Below, piece by piece: positions 19,219 to 28,526 of a stretch of DNA of 64,000 bases. A model generated the notes under the pieces. It saw nothing but the letters and a program-made list of their open reading frames with translations. It did no database searches and was not told the origin of the DNA. The position numbers were made by a program, and so were the translations under genes. Origin of the DNA: RPQJ01 sp963706755. Lineage in GTDB: Bacteria > Pseudomonadota > Gammaproteobacteria > Steroidobacterales > Steroidobacteraceae. Every line of letters starts with the position of its first letter. Positions within the stretch are counted from its first letter, which is position 1. The stretch covers positions 1 to 64,000 of the forward strand of contig CAVPNH010000008.1 of NCBI GenBank assembly GCA_963706755.1, read 5' to 3'.

Positions 19219-20130
19219 CTACTGCTGCGTGACGGTGTAGCCGCGCTTGCGCAACAGGTCCACGACGCTCTCGGGGCCGACGAGGTGCAGCGCGCCCACG
19301 ACCACGAGGTAGTCGTCGTGGTCGTGGAGCAGCCCGGCGAGCCGGCCAGCCCAGGCGCGATTGCGATCCACGGTGAGCCGCTTGTACAGGTCTGGGAACT
19401 GCTCGTATTCCGTGGACAGCAGCCGGGCAAGTTTCTCGGCATCGCCCGACTGCCATGCGCGCACGAGTTCCGCGATCTCGCGGTCGAGCTGCGCCGACTC
19501 GTCCAGCGTCATCATCAGGAACCGCTTCTGCTGCGGCAGCGGCATGCTCGCCAGCATCTCGAACTGCTGCGCGGCGGTCTCGAGCCCCTCGATGGGCTTG
19601 TGGTCTTCGGCGGCGCGCGCAGTGAGCGTCTGCTCGATGCCGAATTCCGGCGAAAACCCGCGGCTGGCGAGTTCCAGCTCGAGGAGCGACATCGCGACGA
19701 ACCAGGGCGCGTAGGCGTCCATGTCGCCGAGGTCCAGGCCCGCCTTGCGCGTCCGGTCGTTGACCGAGGCGTAGTCGCTGCCGAGCACGCCCCGCAGGGT
19801 CTGACCCTCGGGGAGCAGGGCGGCCTGCATCATTTCCGCACCCATCGCGAGCGGGTCGGCGTCGGCCTCGTCCATGTCTATTTCCATGACCAGCCGCTCT
19901 GCGTCGTCGAACGCGTGCTCTGCCGCGGCCGGCAGGGTCGCGTCGCCCGGCCGCAGCACGTGAACGGATCCCAGCAGGTAAACGGTATTCTGCCGCCCCT
20001 GCACGGCCCAGAGGATGTGCCGGTCGCCGGCGTGGACCGCGGGAGGCAGGGTCAGCGCGAACGCAGCGAGGAACAGTGTCGAGACTGGTCCCGATGCTCG
20101 TCCGGTCGCATGAAGGGGTGGGCGCGGCAT
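19219..20130 (-). CDS. TraB/GumN family protein, secreted
   Basis: 303 residues from the ATG at 20130 (MPRPPLHATGRASGPVSTLF). A signal peptide ends at PAVHAGD. ILWAVQGRQNTVYLLGSVHV and, near the end, YLVVVGALHLVGPESVVDLL form the paired GS/ALH motifs of the TraB/GumN fold, related to Tiki-type metalloproteases. Conserved Glu residues in LVMEIDMDEAD and SPEFGIEQ are consistent with that. The family is widespread near envelope genes, but its bacterial function is not settled. The frame is open upstream of 20130, but that extension is Arg-rich and lacks a signal. Confidence 0.8.
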   Translation of the reverse strand: MPRPPLHATGRASGPVSTLFLAAFALTLPPAVHAGDRHILWAVQGRQNTVYLLGSVHVLRPGDATLPAAAEHAFDDAERLVMEIDMDEADADPLAMGAEMMQAALLPEGQTLRGVLGSDYASVNDRTRKAGLDLGDMDAYAPWFVAMSLLELELASRGFSPEFGIEQTLTARAAEDHKPIEGLETAAQQFEMLASMPLPQQKRFLMMTLDESAQLDREIAELVRAWQSGDAEKLARLLSTEYEQFPDLYKRLTVDRNRAWAGRLAGLLHDHDDYLVVVGALHLVGPESVVDLLRKRGYTVTQQ

Positions 20131-20263
20131 GTCCGCATTGTCCACGTTCCGGGCCGCGCGGCGAACGAATTCGGCGGATCTGGGCTGCGGGCAGGCATTA
20201 CGATGACGTCGTCGCACGGCCGCGCGCGCGCCGTGCGTCTGGCGCCGTCTCCTGGGAGGACTC

Positions 20264-20926
20264 ATGTCGAATCGTTCCATTTCGCTCACCGACTCGCTGT
20301 ACGCCTACCTGCTCTCGGTCTCCCTGCGCGAGTCGGATCTCCAGCGCCGGCTGCGCGAGGAAACAGCAAGGGACCCGATGGCACGCATGCAGATCTCGCC
20401 GGAGCAGGGGCAGTTCATGGCGCTGCTCGCGCGGCTCATGGGCGCCCGACGCTGCATCGAGGTCGGTGTGTTCACCGGCTATTCGTCGCTCGCAGTGGCG
20501 CTTGCCCTGCCCGAGGACGGCCGCATCGTCGCCTGCGACGTGAGCGAGGAGTGGACCTCGGTCGCACGCCGGTACTGGGCGGAGGCAGGCGTCGCGCACA
20601 AGATCGAGCTGCGGCTCGCACCGGCGCTCGAGACGCTGGATGCGTTGCACGCGAGCGGAGCAGCCGGGACCTTCGACCTGGCGTTCATCGACGCCGACAA
20701 GGTCAATTACCTGGATTACTACGAGCGCGTGCTCGCGCTACTGCGGCCGGGCGGGCTCGCCGTCGTGGACAACACGCTGTGGAGCGGCCGTGTCGCGGAC
20801 CCCGAGGTGGCGGACGCCGACACCGTCGCGCTGCGGCACTTCAATGAGCAACTCTACCGCGACGAGCGCATCGACCTGGTGATGCTGCCCGTCGGCGACG
20901 GCCTCACCCTGGCCCGCAGGAAATAG
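20264..20926 (+). CDS. Class I SAM-dependent O-methyltransferase
   Basis: 220 residues, start MSNRSISLTDSLYAYLLSVS with GGGAGGA just upstream. It is the caffeoyl-CoA/catechol O-methyltransferase type (methyltransf_3): CIEVGVFTGYSSLAVALAL is the SAM motif I, RIVACDVSEEW motif II, FDLAFIDADKVNYLDYYE carries the metal-binding Asp, and GLAVVDNTLWSG the second metal ligands. The natural substrate is unknown. Its stop TAG is the start of a perfect hairpin repeat, and it converges on ahcY, the enzyme that removes SAH produced by such methyltransferases. Confidence 0.9.
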   Translation: MSNRSISLTDSLYAYLLSVSLRESDLQRRLREETARDPMARMQISPEQGQFMALLARLMGARRCIEVGVFTGYSSLAVALALPEDGRIVACDVSEEWTSVARRYWAEAGVAHKIELRLAPALETLDALHASGAAGTFDLAFIDADKVNYLDYYERVLALLRPGGLAVVDNTLWSGRVADPEVADADTVALRHFNEQLYRDERIDLVMLPVGDGLTLARRK

Positions 20927-20968
20927 GGGACATTCTCCGTTTCCGTCCCGGAAACGGAGAATGTCCCC
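20924..20968. repeat. Perfect 20-bp hairpin repeat at a gene end
   Basis: The left arm GGGGACATTCTCCGTTTCCG (20926-20945) is the exact reverse complement of 20949-20968, with a three-base loop. The TAG stop of the O-methyltransferase gene is the TAG of AAATAGGGGAC. It sits between convergent genes and has no T-run. It belongs to the repeat family found at 10132, 32168, 34026 and 44330. Confidence 0.9.
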
Positions 20969-21029
20969 ATTCCGCGGCGGGTTCAGGCGTCGAGCGCCTC
21001 GCTCGATCGCCTGTAACCCGGCGCTGGCT

Positions 21030-22448
21030 TCAGTATTTGTAGTGGTCCGGCTTGTACGGCCCCTGCACCGCGACGCCGATGTACGCCGCCTGCTCAGCCG
21101 TGAGTTCGGTGAGTGCAGCGCCGATGCGCCCGAGGTGCAGCCTTGCGACCTTCTCGTCGAGGTGCTTCGGCAGCACGTAGACCTGCTTCCCGTACTTCTC
21201 GCCATGCTGGAAGAGCTCGATCTGCGCCAGCACCTGGTTGGTGAACGAGTTCGACATCACGAACGACGGGTGGCCCGTGCCGCAGCCGAGGTTCACGAGC
21301 CGGCCCTCGGCCAGGATGATCAGCCGGCGGCCGTCCGGGAAGATCACGTGGTCCACCTGCGGCTTGATGTTCTCCCACCGGTACTGCCTGAGCGAGGCGA
21401 TGTCGATCTCGCTGTCGAAGTGGCCGATGTTGCAGACGATCGCCTGGTGCCTCATGCGGCGCATGTGATCGTGCGTGATCACGTTCAGGTTGCCGGTCGC
21501 GGTGACGAAGATGTCGGCCTTGTCGCAGGCCTCTTCCATCGTGACGACCCTGTAGCCTTCCATCGCCGCCTGCAGCGCGCAGATCGGGTCGATCTCGGTG
21601 ACCCACACCTGCGCCGACAGTGCGCGCAGCGACTCCGCCGAGCCCTTGCCGACGTCGCCGTAGCCGCAGACCACCGCGACCTTGCCCGCCACCATCACGT
21701 CGGTGGCGCGCTTGATGGCGTCCACCAGCGACTCGCGGCAGCCGTAGAGGTTGTCGAACTTGGACTTCGTCACCGAGTCGTTGACGTTGATCGCCGGGAA
21801 CGGCAGCGCGCCGCGCTTCGCGGCGTCGTAGAGGCGCTTGACCCCGGTCGTGGTCTCCTCGGTGACGCCCTTGATCTCGGCGAGCCGCGTCGAGTACCAG
21901 CCCGGCTGCGCCGCGAGCCGCTTGCGGATCGAGGCGTAGAGGAAGGTCTCCTCCTCGTTGGTCGGCTTCGCGACCAGCGACGGATCCTTCTCTGCGCGCG
22001 AGCCGAGCATGAGCAGCAGCGTCGCGTCGCCGCCGTCGTCCAGGATCATGTTCGCCAGCCGGCCCTCCGGCCACTCGAAGATGCGGTGGGTGAACTCCCA
22101 GTACTCCTCGAGCGACTCGCCCTTGTAGGCGAACACCGGCGTGCCGCCCGCGGCGATCGCCGCGGCCGCGTGGTCCTGCGTCGAGTAGATGTTGCACGAC
22201 GCCCAGCGGATGTCGGCGCCGAGCGCCTTCAGCGTCTCGATCAGCATCGCCGTCTGGATGGTCATGTGCAGCGAGCCCGCGATGCGGGCTCCGGCGAGCG
22301 GCTTCGTGCCCTCGAACTCGCGGCGGGTCGCCATGAGCCCGGGCATCTCGGTCTCGGCGATGGCCATTTCCTTGCGGCCCCAGTCGGCGAGCGACAGGTC
22401 GGCCACCACGAAGTCCTGGTTCTTTGCGGAAGTAGCAACGGCGTTCAT
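21030..22448 (-). CDS. ahcY: Adenosylhomocysteinase
   Basis: Cleaves S-adenosylhomocysteine to adenosine and homocysteine, relieving product inhibition of methyltransferases. It is 472 residues from the ATG at 22448 (MNAVATSAKNQDFVVADLSL), with AGAGGA upstream. The frame is open further up, but that part is the riboswitch. SLHMTIQTAMLIETL, SCNIYSTQDHAAAA, NVNDSVTKSKFDN (catalytic Lys/Asp), VVCGYGDVGKGSAE (NAD site) and the C-terminal LTAEQAAYIGV...PDHYKY are all family landmarks. A SAH riboswitch in its leader should turn it on when SAH accumulates. metK lies upstream on the same strand. Confidence 0.98.
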   Translation of the reverse strand: MNAVATSAKNQDFVVADLSLADWGRKEMAIAETEMPGLMATRREFEGTKPLAGARIAGSLHMTIQTAMLIETLKALGADIRWASCNIYSTQDHAAAAIAAGGTPVFAYKGESLEEYWEFTHRIFEWPEGRLANMILDDGGDATLLLMLGSRAEKDPSLVAKPTNEEETFLYASIRKRLAAQPGWYSTRLAEIKGVTEETTTGVKRLYDAAKRGALPFPAINVNDSVTKSKFDNLYGCRESLVDAIKRATDVMVAGKVAVVCGYGDVGKGSAESLRALSAQVWVTEIDPICALQAAMEGYRVVTMEEACDKADIFVTATGNLNVITHDHMRRMRHQAIVCNIGHFDSEIDIASLRQYRWENIKPQVDHVIFPDGRRLIILAEGRLVNLGCGTGHPSFVMSNSFTNQVLAQIELFQHGEKYGKQVYVLPKHLDEKVARLHLGRIGAALTELTAEQAAYIGVAVQGPYKPDHYKY

Positions 22449-22520
22449 CGTTCGGTCCTCTCGTTGACCGTGAGGGCCCGGGCCGGGAATCGGTGTGGAT
22501 TCGCTCGCCCGACCTGCACG

Positions 22521-22602
22521 GAGGTCAGCGAGCGCGGTTGGGATGGTCCCAAGTGCCTGAGCCTGGCGGGCGGGGTGCCCGTTGCAGCGCTCCTCAGGCG
22601 AG
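22521..22602 (-). promoter_or_regulatory. SAH riboswitch in the ahcY leader
   Basis: Read on the reverse strand, CGCCTGAGGAGCGCTGCAAC (22600-22581) is followed by a short GGGC-rich hairpin and GCCAGGCTCAGGC (22567-22555). The CCTGAG/CTCAGG stem, the GAGGAGCGCTGCAACGG core and the GCCAGGCUC strand match the conserved SAH riboswitch. A second G/C helix (GGGACCATCCC) and a pseudoknot strand follow towards 22521. In this class SAH binding favours expression of the downstream ahcY. It ends about 75 bases before the start codon. Confidence 0.9.
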
Positions 22603-22680
22603 GACGCGATTGTGCCCCGAGGCGATCCGCGTAGCAAGAAAGGGAGTCCTGCGGGACTGGGATCGCATGCGCGGCGCAAC

Positions 22681-22742
22681 CGGACCTGGGTCTGTCCCGG
22701 CTTCGCCCGGAAATATGCTCGCCGGAACAGGCCCAGGTCCGG
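22681..22742. repeat. 20-bp inverted repeat upstream of the SAH riboswitch
   Basis: 22681-22700 and 22722-22741 are reverse complements at 18 of 20 positions (CGGACCTGGGTCTGTCCCGG type), with a 21-base loop holding the AT-rich AAATATG. It could be an operator or a hairpin around the ahcY promoter. It does not share sequence with the AAATAGG repeat families. Confidence 0.6.
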
Positions 22743-22787
22743 CCGCTACCACGCGCCATCCGCAGCGACCGACGGGACGCCGGCCGG

Positions 22788-22830
22788 ATCCTGTTCCGCG
22801 AGCATGTTTCTTCGCGAGCAGGAACAGGAT
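22788..22830 (-). terminator. Stem-loop after metK
   Basis: ATCCTGTTCC (22788-22797) pairs with GGAACAGGAT (22821-22830); inside, CGCGAGCA occurs twice as a direct repeat. It begins about 20 bases after the metK stop and is placed as a terminator, but no T-run follows, so it may act in RNA processing or regulation instead. Confidence 0.45.
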
Positions 22831-22851
22831 GCGGGCGGCGTCCTGTGCCGG

Positions 22852-24078
22852 CTAGACCGCCGCGTCTTTCCTGAGCGCCTCGGCCTTGTCGGTCCTCTCC
22901 CAGGTGAAGGCGGTGAACGCCTCGCTCTTCTCGACCTTCTTCCCGCCGATGAATTCCTTCCACTTGTAGGTCATGTGGACGGGTTCGCGGCCGAAGTGGC
23001 CATAGGCCGCGGTCGGGCGATACATGGGGTGCACGAGGTCGAGCATCTTCACGATGCCGTAGGGCCGCAGATCGAAGTGCGCGCGTACCAGTTTCTCGAG
23101 GCGTGCCTCCGGGACCTTGCCGGTGCCGAAAGTCTCGACCGTGATCGAGGTCGGCTCGGCCACGCCGATCGCGTACGACACCTGGATCTCGCAGCGGTCC
23201 GCAAGGCCCGCGGCGACCAGGTTCTTCGCGACGTAACGCGCCGCGTACGCGGCGGACCGGTCCACCTTCGACGGATCCTTGCCCGAGAACGCGCCGCCGC
23301 CGTGGCGGGCCATGCCACCGTAGCTGTCCACGATGATCTTGCGTCCCGTGAGGCCGCAGTCGCCCACCGGCCCGCCGATGACGAAGTTGCCGGTCGGATT
23401 GATGTGGAAGCGCGTGTTCTTGCCGAGCCACTCCTGCGGCAGCACGTGCTTGATGATGAGTTCCATCACCGCCTCGCGCAGGTCCGCGAGCTTCACGTCC
23501 GGGTCGTGCTGCGTCGAGAGCACCACGGCGTCGAGGCCGACGACCTTGCCTTTCTCGTAGCGACAGGTCACCTGCGACTTGGCGTCGGGACGCAGCCACG
23601 GCAGCAGGTGGCTCTTGCGCACCTCGGCCTGGCGCTCGACGAGGCGGTGCGCGTAGCAGATCGGCGCGGGCATGAGCGATTCGGTCTCGTTCGACGCGTA
23701 GCCGAACATGAGTCCCTGGTCGCCGGCGCCCTGTTCTTCCGGATTCGCGCGGTCCACGCCCATGGCGATGTCGGGCGACTGCTTGCCGATGATGTTGAGC
23801 ACGCCGCAGGTGCGGCCGTCGAATCCGACGTGGGAGGAGGTGTAGCCGATGTCGGTGATCACGCCGCGCACCAGGTCCTCGAGGTCGATCCAGGCCTCGG
23901 TCGTGACCTCTCCGGCCACGATTGCCACGCCGGTCTTGACCAGCGTCTCGCAGGCGACCCGTGCCTTCTTGTCCTGCGCAAGCATGGCGTCGAGGACGGC
24001 GTCGGAGATCTGGTCGGCGACCTTGTCCGGGTGGCCTTCCGACACCGATTCCGACGTGAAGAGGTAACTGTCTGACAT
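22852..24078 (-). CDS. metK: S-adenosylmethionine synthetase
   Basis: Makes SAM from methionine and ATP. From the ATG at 24078 (MSDSYLFTSESVSEGHPDKV) it is 408 residues, slightly longer than E. coli MetK. GHPDKVADQISDAVLDA, GAGDQGLMFGYA, GGPVGDCGLTGRKIIVDSYG and the P-loop-like GGGAFSGKDPSKVDRSAAY are present. An ATG at 24087 is possible, but GGAA spacing favours 24078. A candidate promoter lies 30-60 bases upstream. I found no SAM riboswitch. With ahcY and the nearby methyltransferase it forms a methylation-cycle neighbourhood. Confidence 0.97.
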   Translation of the reverse strand: MSDSYLFTSESVSEGHPDKVADQISDAVLDAMLAQDKKARVACETLVKTGVAIVAGEVTTEAWIDLEDLVRGVITDIGYTSSHVGFDGRTCGVLNIIGKQSPDIAMGVDRANPEEQGAGDQGLMFGYASNETESLMPAPICYAHRLVERQAEVRKSHLLPWLRPDAKSQVTCRYEKGKVVGLDAVVLSTQHDPDVKLADLREAVMELIIKHVLPQEWLGKNTRFHINPTGNFVIGGPVGDCGLTGRKIIVDSYGGMARHGGGAFSGKDPSKVDRSAAYAARYVAKNLVAAGLADRCEIQVSYAIGVAEPTSITVETFGTGKVPEARLEKLVRAHFDLRPYGIVKMLDLVHPMYRPTAAYGHFGREPVHMTYKWKEFIGGKKVEKSEAFTAFTWERTDKAEALRKDAAV

Positions 24079-24111
24079 CGCTGGCATTCCGGTCACGCTG
24101 AGGGGGCGCGA

Positions 24112-24141
24112 AGTATCTGCCGCCGGGTACCCGATTGGCAA
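24112..24141 (-). promoter_or_regulatory. Candidate metK promoter
   Basis: On the reverse strand TTGCCA (24141-24136) and GATACT (24117-24112) are separated by 18 bases, giving a leader of about 25-30 bases before the metK ATG. Confidence 0.4.
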
Positions 24142-24161
24142 ACCCGGCCGGCGCCGGCCGG

Positions 24162-24202
24162 AAAATCGGTGCCAGGCACCTATTTCAGGGGAATGCCCCC
24201 TG
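24162..24202. repeat. AAATCGGTGCC/AGGGGAATGCCCC repeats
   Basis: A degenerate GGTGCCAGGCACCTATTT palindrome (24167-24185) is followed by AGGGGAATGCCCCCTG (24187-24202). These are members of both hairpin families found at gene ends, here between the divergent metK and tkt genes. Confidence 0.65.
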
Positions 24203-24278
24203 TCTGCGGCCATCCGCAACTTTGCAAACGTACCCCCCGGGGCGCGAAAATACGTGACTAACTCGAGGGTTCTTCAAT

Positions 24279-26274
24279 ATGCCGACCCGAAGGCAGCTCG
24301 CCAACGCGATCCGTGCCTTGAGCATGGATGCGGTTCAGAAAGCCAATTCCGGCCACCCGGGCATGCCCATGGGCATGGCCGACATCGCGCAGGTGCTGTG
24401 GGCGGACCACCTGAAGCACAATCCCGGGAACCCGTCCTGGCCGGACCGCGACCGTTTCGTGCTGTCGAACGGGCACGGTTCCATGCTGCTCTACTCGCTG
24501 CTGCACCTCACCGGCTACCCGCTGGCGATCGAGGACCTGCAGGACTTCCGTCAGTTCGGCGCGCACACGGCCGGGCACCCGGAGGTGGAACCCAAGATCG
24601 GCATCGAGACGACCACGGGTCCGCTGGGCCAGGGCCTCGCCAATGCGGTGGGCATGGCGCTCGCCGAGAAGATCCTGGCCGCGACCTTCAATCGCCCCGG
24701 GCACGACATCGTCGATCACCGCACCTGGGTGTTCCTCGGCGACGGCTGCCTGATGGAAGGCGTGTCGCACGAGGCCTGCTCGCTCGCCGGCACCCTCGGG
24801 CTCGGCAAGCTGATCTGCTTCTACGACGACAACGGCATCTCGATCGACGGCGAGGTGCACGGCTGGTTCACGGACGACACGCCGAAGCGCTTCGAGGCGT
24901 ACGGCTGGCAGGTGATTCCCGGCGTGGACGGGCACGACGCCGACGCAGTGGCACGCGCCATCGCGGAGGCGAAGGCCGACACGGCGCGCCCGTCGCTCAT
25001 CTGCTGCAAGACCATCATCGGCTGGGGGGCCCCGAACAAGCAGGGCACCGAGGCCACGCACGGCGCGGCGCTCGGCGACGCGGAGGTCGCGGCGGCGCGC
25101 CAGCACCTCGGCTGGCCCTACGAACCCTTCGTGATTCCCGAAGAGATCAAGCGCGCCTGGGACGCGCGCGCGCGCGGCGCGGCGGCCGAGCGGGACTGGA
25201 CGGGGAGGCTTGCGGCCTATCGCAAGGCCCATCCGGACCTCGCGGCCGAGCTCGAGCGCAGGCTCGCCGGGCAGCTGCCCGAGGGCTGGCGCCCTGCACT
25301 GGACGAATTCCTGCGCGCGGCGCAGGAAAAGCCCACGGCCGTGGCGACCCGCTCGTCCTCGCAGCAGGTGCTGCAGGTGCTCGGCGCCGCGATCCCCGAG
25401 CTCCTCGGCGGATCGGCCGACCTCACGGGATCGAACAACACGAACCACAAGGGATCGAAAGCGGTCACGCACGACGACTTCACAGGAAACTACCTACACT
25501 ACGGCGTGCGCGAGTTCGGCATGACCGCCATCATGAACGGCCTGTCGCTGCACGGCGGGTTCGTTCCTTACGGCGGCACGTTCCTGGTGTTCTCCGACTA
25601 CGCGCGCAACGCCGCGCGCATGGCGGCCCTCATGAAGCAGGGCGTGATCCTGGTCTACACGCACGACTCGATCGGACTCGGCGAGGACGGGCCGACGCAC
25701 CAGCCCGTCGAACACGTGGCGAGCCTGCGCATCATCCCGAACATGCGCGTGTGGCGGCCCTGCGATACGGTCGAGACTGCGATGGCCTGGGCCGACGCCC
25801 TCGAGCGCCGCGACGGCCCGACCAGCCTGATCCTGAGCCGGCAGGCCCTGCCCGCGATGGCGCGCAGCGCCGCCCAGGTCGCGGACATCGCGCGGGGCGG
25901 ATACGTCCTCGCGGACTGCGAAGGCAAGCCCGACTGCGTGCTGATCGCCACGGGCTCCGAGATCGCGCTCGCTGCCGCCGCCGCGAAGGGACTGGCGGAA
26001 CGGGCGCAAGGCGCGCATCGTCTCGATGCCCTGCACCAGCCTCTTCGACGTGCAGACGCAACAGTATCGTGACAAGGTGCTGCCCCCGGGCGTACCGCGC
26101 GTGGCCATCGAGGCCGGCGTCGGCGCGGGCTGGTGGCGCTACGTCTCCGGCAACGGGGCGGTCATCGGCTTGGACGGTTTCGGCGCCTCGGCGCCCGCTG
26201 CGAAGCTGTTCGAGCACTACGGCTTCACGCGCGACAACGTGATTCAGACAGTGGAAGGACTGCTTCAGTCCTGA
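24279..26274 (+). CDS. tkt: Transketolase, frameshifted
   Basis: A TPP enzyme of the pentose-phosphate and Calvin pathways. The start MPTRRQLANAIRALSMDAVQ has GAGG ten bases upstream. ANSGHPGMPMG, LSNGHGSMLLYS, TTTGPLGQGLANAVGMA, GDGCLMEGVSHEA (TPP/Mg site) and VREFGMTAIMNGLSLHG are as expected. One extra C near 26004, in the stretch encoding ERGKARIVSMP, breaks the frame after AKGLAER. The C-terminal domain continues in the next frame as MPCTSLFDVQTQQYRDKVL to VEGLLQS. Joined, it is about 664 residues, the normal length. It is first in a run with gap, pgk and pyk. Confidence 0.95.
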
Positions 26275-26305
26275 ACGGCGGAATTTTCTCCTGGGAGATC
26301 GAGAC

Positions 26306-27304
26306 ATGAGTATCAAGGTCGGCATCAACGGATTCGGGCGCATCGGGCGCATGGTGTTTCGCGCGGCAGCGCGCGATTTCGCGGACATCGAGATCGTCGG
26401 CATCAACGACCTGCTCGAGCCGGACTACCTCGCCTACATGCTCAAGTACGACTCGGTGCACGGGCGCTTCAAGGGCGACGTGTCGGTCGAGGGCAGCACG
26501 CTGGTGGTCAACGGCAGGAAGATCCGCCTGACCGCGGTCAAGGACCCGGCCGAGCTCAAGTGGGGCGAGGTGGGTGCGGACGTGGTCATCGAGTCCACGG
26601 GCCTCTTCCTCACCAAGGAGACAGCCGAGAAGCACCTCGCCGCAGGCGCGAAGAAGGTGATCCTGTCGGCGCCGTCGAAGGACGACACGCCGATGTTCGT
26701 CTACGGCGTCAATCACAAATCCTACGCAGGACAGGCGATCATCTCGAATGCTTCCTGCACCACGAACTGCCTCGCACCGGTCGCGAAGGTGCTGAACGAC
26801 ACCTGGGGCATCAAGCGCGGCCTCATGACGACCGTGCACGCGGCGACCGCGACGCAGAAGACCGTAGACGGCCCGTCGAACAAGGACTGGCGCGGCGGCC
26901 GCGGCATCCTCGAGAACATCATCCCGTCGTCCACCGGCGCGGCCAAGGCGGTCGGCAAGGTGATCCCGGAGTTGAACAAGAAGCTCACCGGCATGGCCTT
27001 CCGCGTGCCGACATCGGACGTGTCCGTCGTGGACCTGACGGTCGAGCTCTCGAAGCCGGCGAAGTACGATGAGATCTGCGCGGCGATGAAGGCGGCCTCC
27101 GAGGGCGCGATGAAAGGCGTGCTCGGCTACACGACCGAGAAGGTGGTCGCGACCGACTTCCGCGGCGAGAGCTGCACGTCGGTGTTCGATGCCGACGCCG
27201 GCATCGCGCTCGACGACACGTTCGTCAAGGTCGTGGCCTGGTACGACAACGAATGGGGCTATTCCTGCAAGGTGCTGGAGATGGCCAGGGTGATCTCGAA
27301 GTAG
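26306..27304 (+). CDS. gap: Glyceraldehyde-3-phosphate dehydrogenase
   Basis: 332 residues, start MSIKVGINGFGRIGRMVFRA with GGGAG upstream. GINGFGRIGR is the NAD loop; GINDLLEPD has Asp after Asn, favouring NAD over NADP. SNASCTTNCLAP holds the catalytic Cys near residue 150, and the catalytic His is in TTVHAATATQK. WYDNEWGYS closes the protein. It lies 31 bases after tkt and 12 bases before pgk, so it is clearly an operon member. Confidence 0.98.
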   Translation: MSIKVGINGFGRIGRMVFRAAARDFADIEIVGINDLLEPDYLAYMLKYDSVHGRFKGDVSVEGSTLVVNGRKIRLTAVKDPAELKWGEVGADVVIESTGLFLTKETAEKHLAAGAKKVILSAPSKDDTPMFVYGVNHKSYAGQAIISNASCTTNCLAPVAKVLNDTWGIKRGLMTTVHAATATQKTVDGPSNKDWRGGRGILENIIPSSTGAAKAVGKVIPELNKKLTGMAFRVPTSDVSVVDLTVELSKPAKYDEICAAMKAASEGAMKGVLGYTTEKVVATDFRGESCTSVFDADAGIALDDTFVKVVAWYDNEWGYSCKVLEMARVISK

Positions 27305-27316
27305 TCGGAGAAGAAG

Positions 27317-28526
27317 ATGTTGCGCGTCCTACGCATGACCGACGTAGACCTCAAGGGCAAGCGCGTGCTGATCCGCGAGGATCTCAACGTGCCGGTGAAG
27401 AACGGGATCGTCACGAGCGACGCGCGAATCCGCGCCTCGCTGCCGACGATTCGGGCCGCGCAGGCCACGGGCGCGCGCGTCATCGTCATGTCGCACCTCG
27501 GCCGGCCGGAGGAGGGCGTCCCGGCGGAGGAGTTCTCGCTGGCGCCGGTCGCCGCGCGGATCTCCGAGCTCCTCGGCCTCAAGGTGCGCTTCGAGCGCGA
27601 CTGGCTGGGCGGGGTCGATCTGCGAGCCGGGCGAGATCGTGCTGGTCGAGAACGTGCGCTTCAACAAGGGCGAGAAGAAGAACCGCGACGAGCTCGCGCA
27701 GAAGATGGCGGCGCTCTGCGACGTGTACGTCATGGACGCGTTTGCCACGGCGCACCGCGCCGAGGCGAGCACCCACGGCGTCGCGAAGTTCGCGCCCGTG
27801 GCCTGCGCGGGCCCGCTGCTCACGGGCGAGCTCGAGGCGCTCGAGAAGGCCCTCGGCAGCCCGAAGCGGCCGCTCATCGCGATCGTCGGCGGCTCGAAGG
27901 TCTCGACCAAGCTCACGGTGCTCGAGCACCTGCTCGGCAAGGTGGACCGGCTCATCGTCGGCGGTGGCATCGCCAACACCTTCCTCGCGGCCGCGGGATT
28001 TGCCATAGGCAAGTCCCTGCACGAGGCCGAGATGATCGACATCGCGCGCGGGCTGCTCGAGCACTCGAGGGCTGCTGGGGTCGAGATCCCGCTGCCGACG
28101 GACGTAGTGGTCGCCCGCGAGTTCTCGGCCACTGCGGAGGCAGACGTGAAACCCGCGTCGGCCGTCGGGCCGGACGAGATGATCCTCGACATCGGGCCGG
28201 ACACCGCCGAGCGGTTTGCGGCCTCGCTGAAGGGCGCAGGCACCATCGTGTGGAACGGACCGGTCGGCGTGTTCGAGTTCGACCAGTTCGGCGAGGGCAC
28301 GCGCGTGCTCGCGCAGGCCATCGCACGCAGCCCGGCGTTCTCGATCGCCGGCGGCGGCGACACCATCGCAGCCATCGAGAAATACGGCGTAGGTGAGGAC
28401 ATCTCCTACATCTCGACTGCGGGCGGAGCGTTCCTCGAGTTTCTCGAGGGCAAGACGCTGCCGGCGGTGGAAGTGCTGGAGGCGAGGGCGGCGCAGGGGA
28501 CTGTCCCGGGGACTGTCCCCTCCTAG
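27317..28526 (+). CDS. pgk: Phosphoglycerate kinase, frameshifted, repeat-encoded tail
   Basis: Transfers phosphate from 1,3-bisphosphoglycerate to ADP. The start MLRVLRMTDVDLKGKRVLIR is followed by REDLNVPVKNG and VIVMSHLGRPEEG. One extra base near 27619 shifts the frame after WLGGVD; the next frame gives CEPGEIVLVENVRFNKGE, then GGSKVSTKLTVLEHLL and SIAGGGDTIAAIEKYG. Joined length is about 402, slightly above the usual 390. The last residues, QGTVPGTVPS, are encoded by the intergenic repeat GGGGACTGTCCC, so the repeat has extended the reading frame. Confidence 0.95.

Noticed and set aside
24079..24278. SAM riboswitch upstream of metK
   Set aside because: No SAM-I, SAM-II or SAM/SAH-type core could be recognised; the region is taken up by repeats and a plain promoter.
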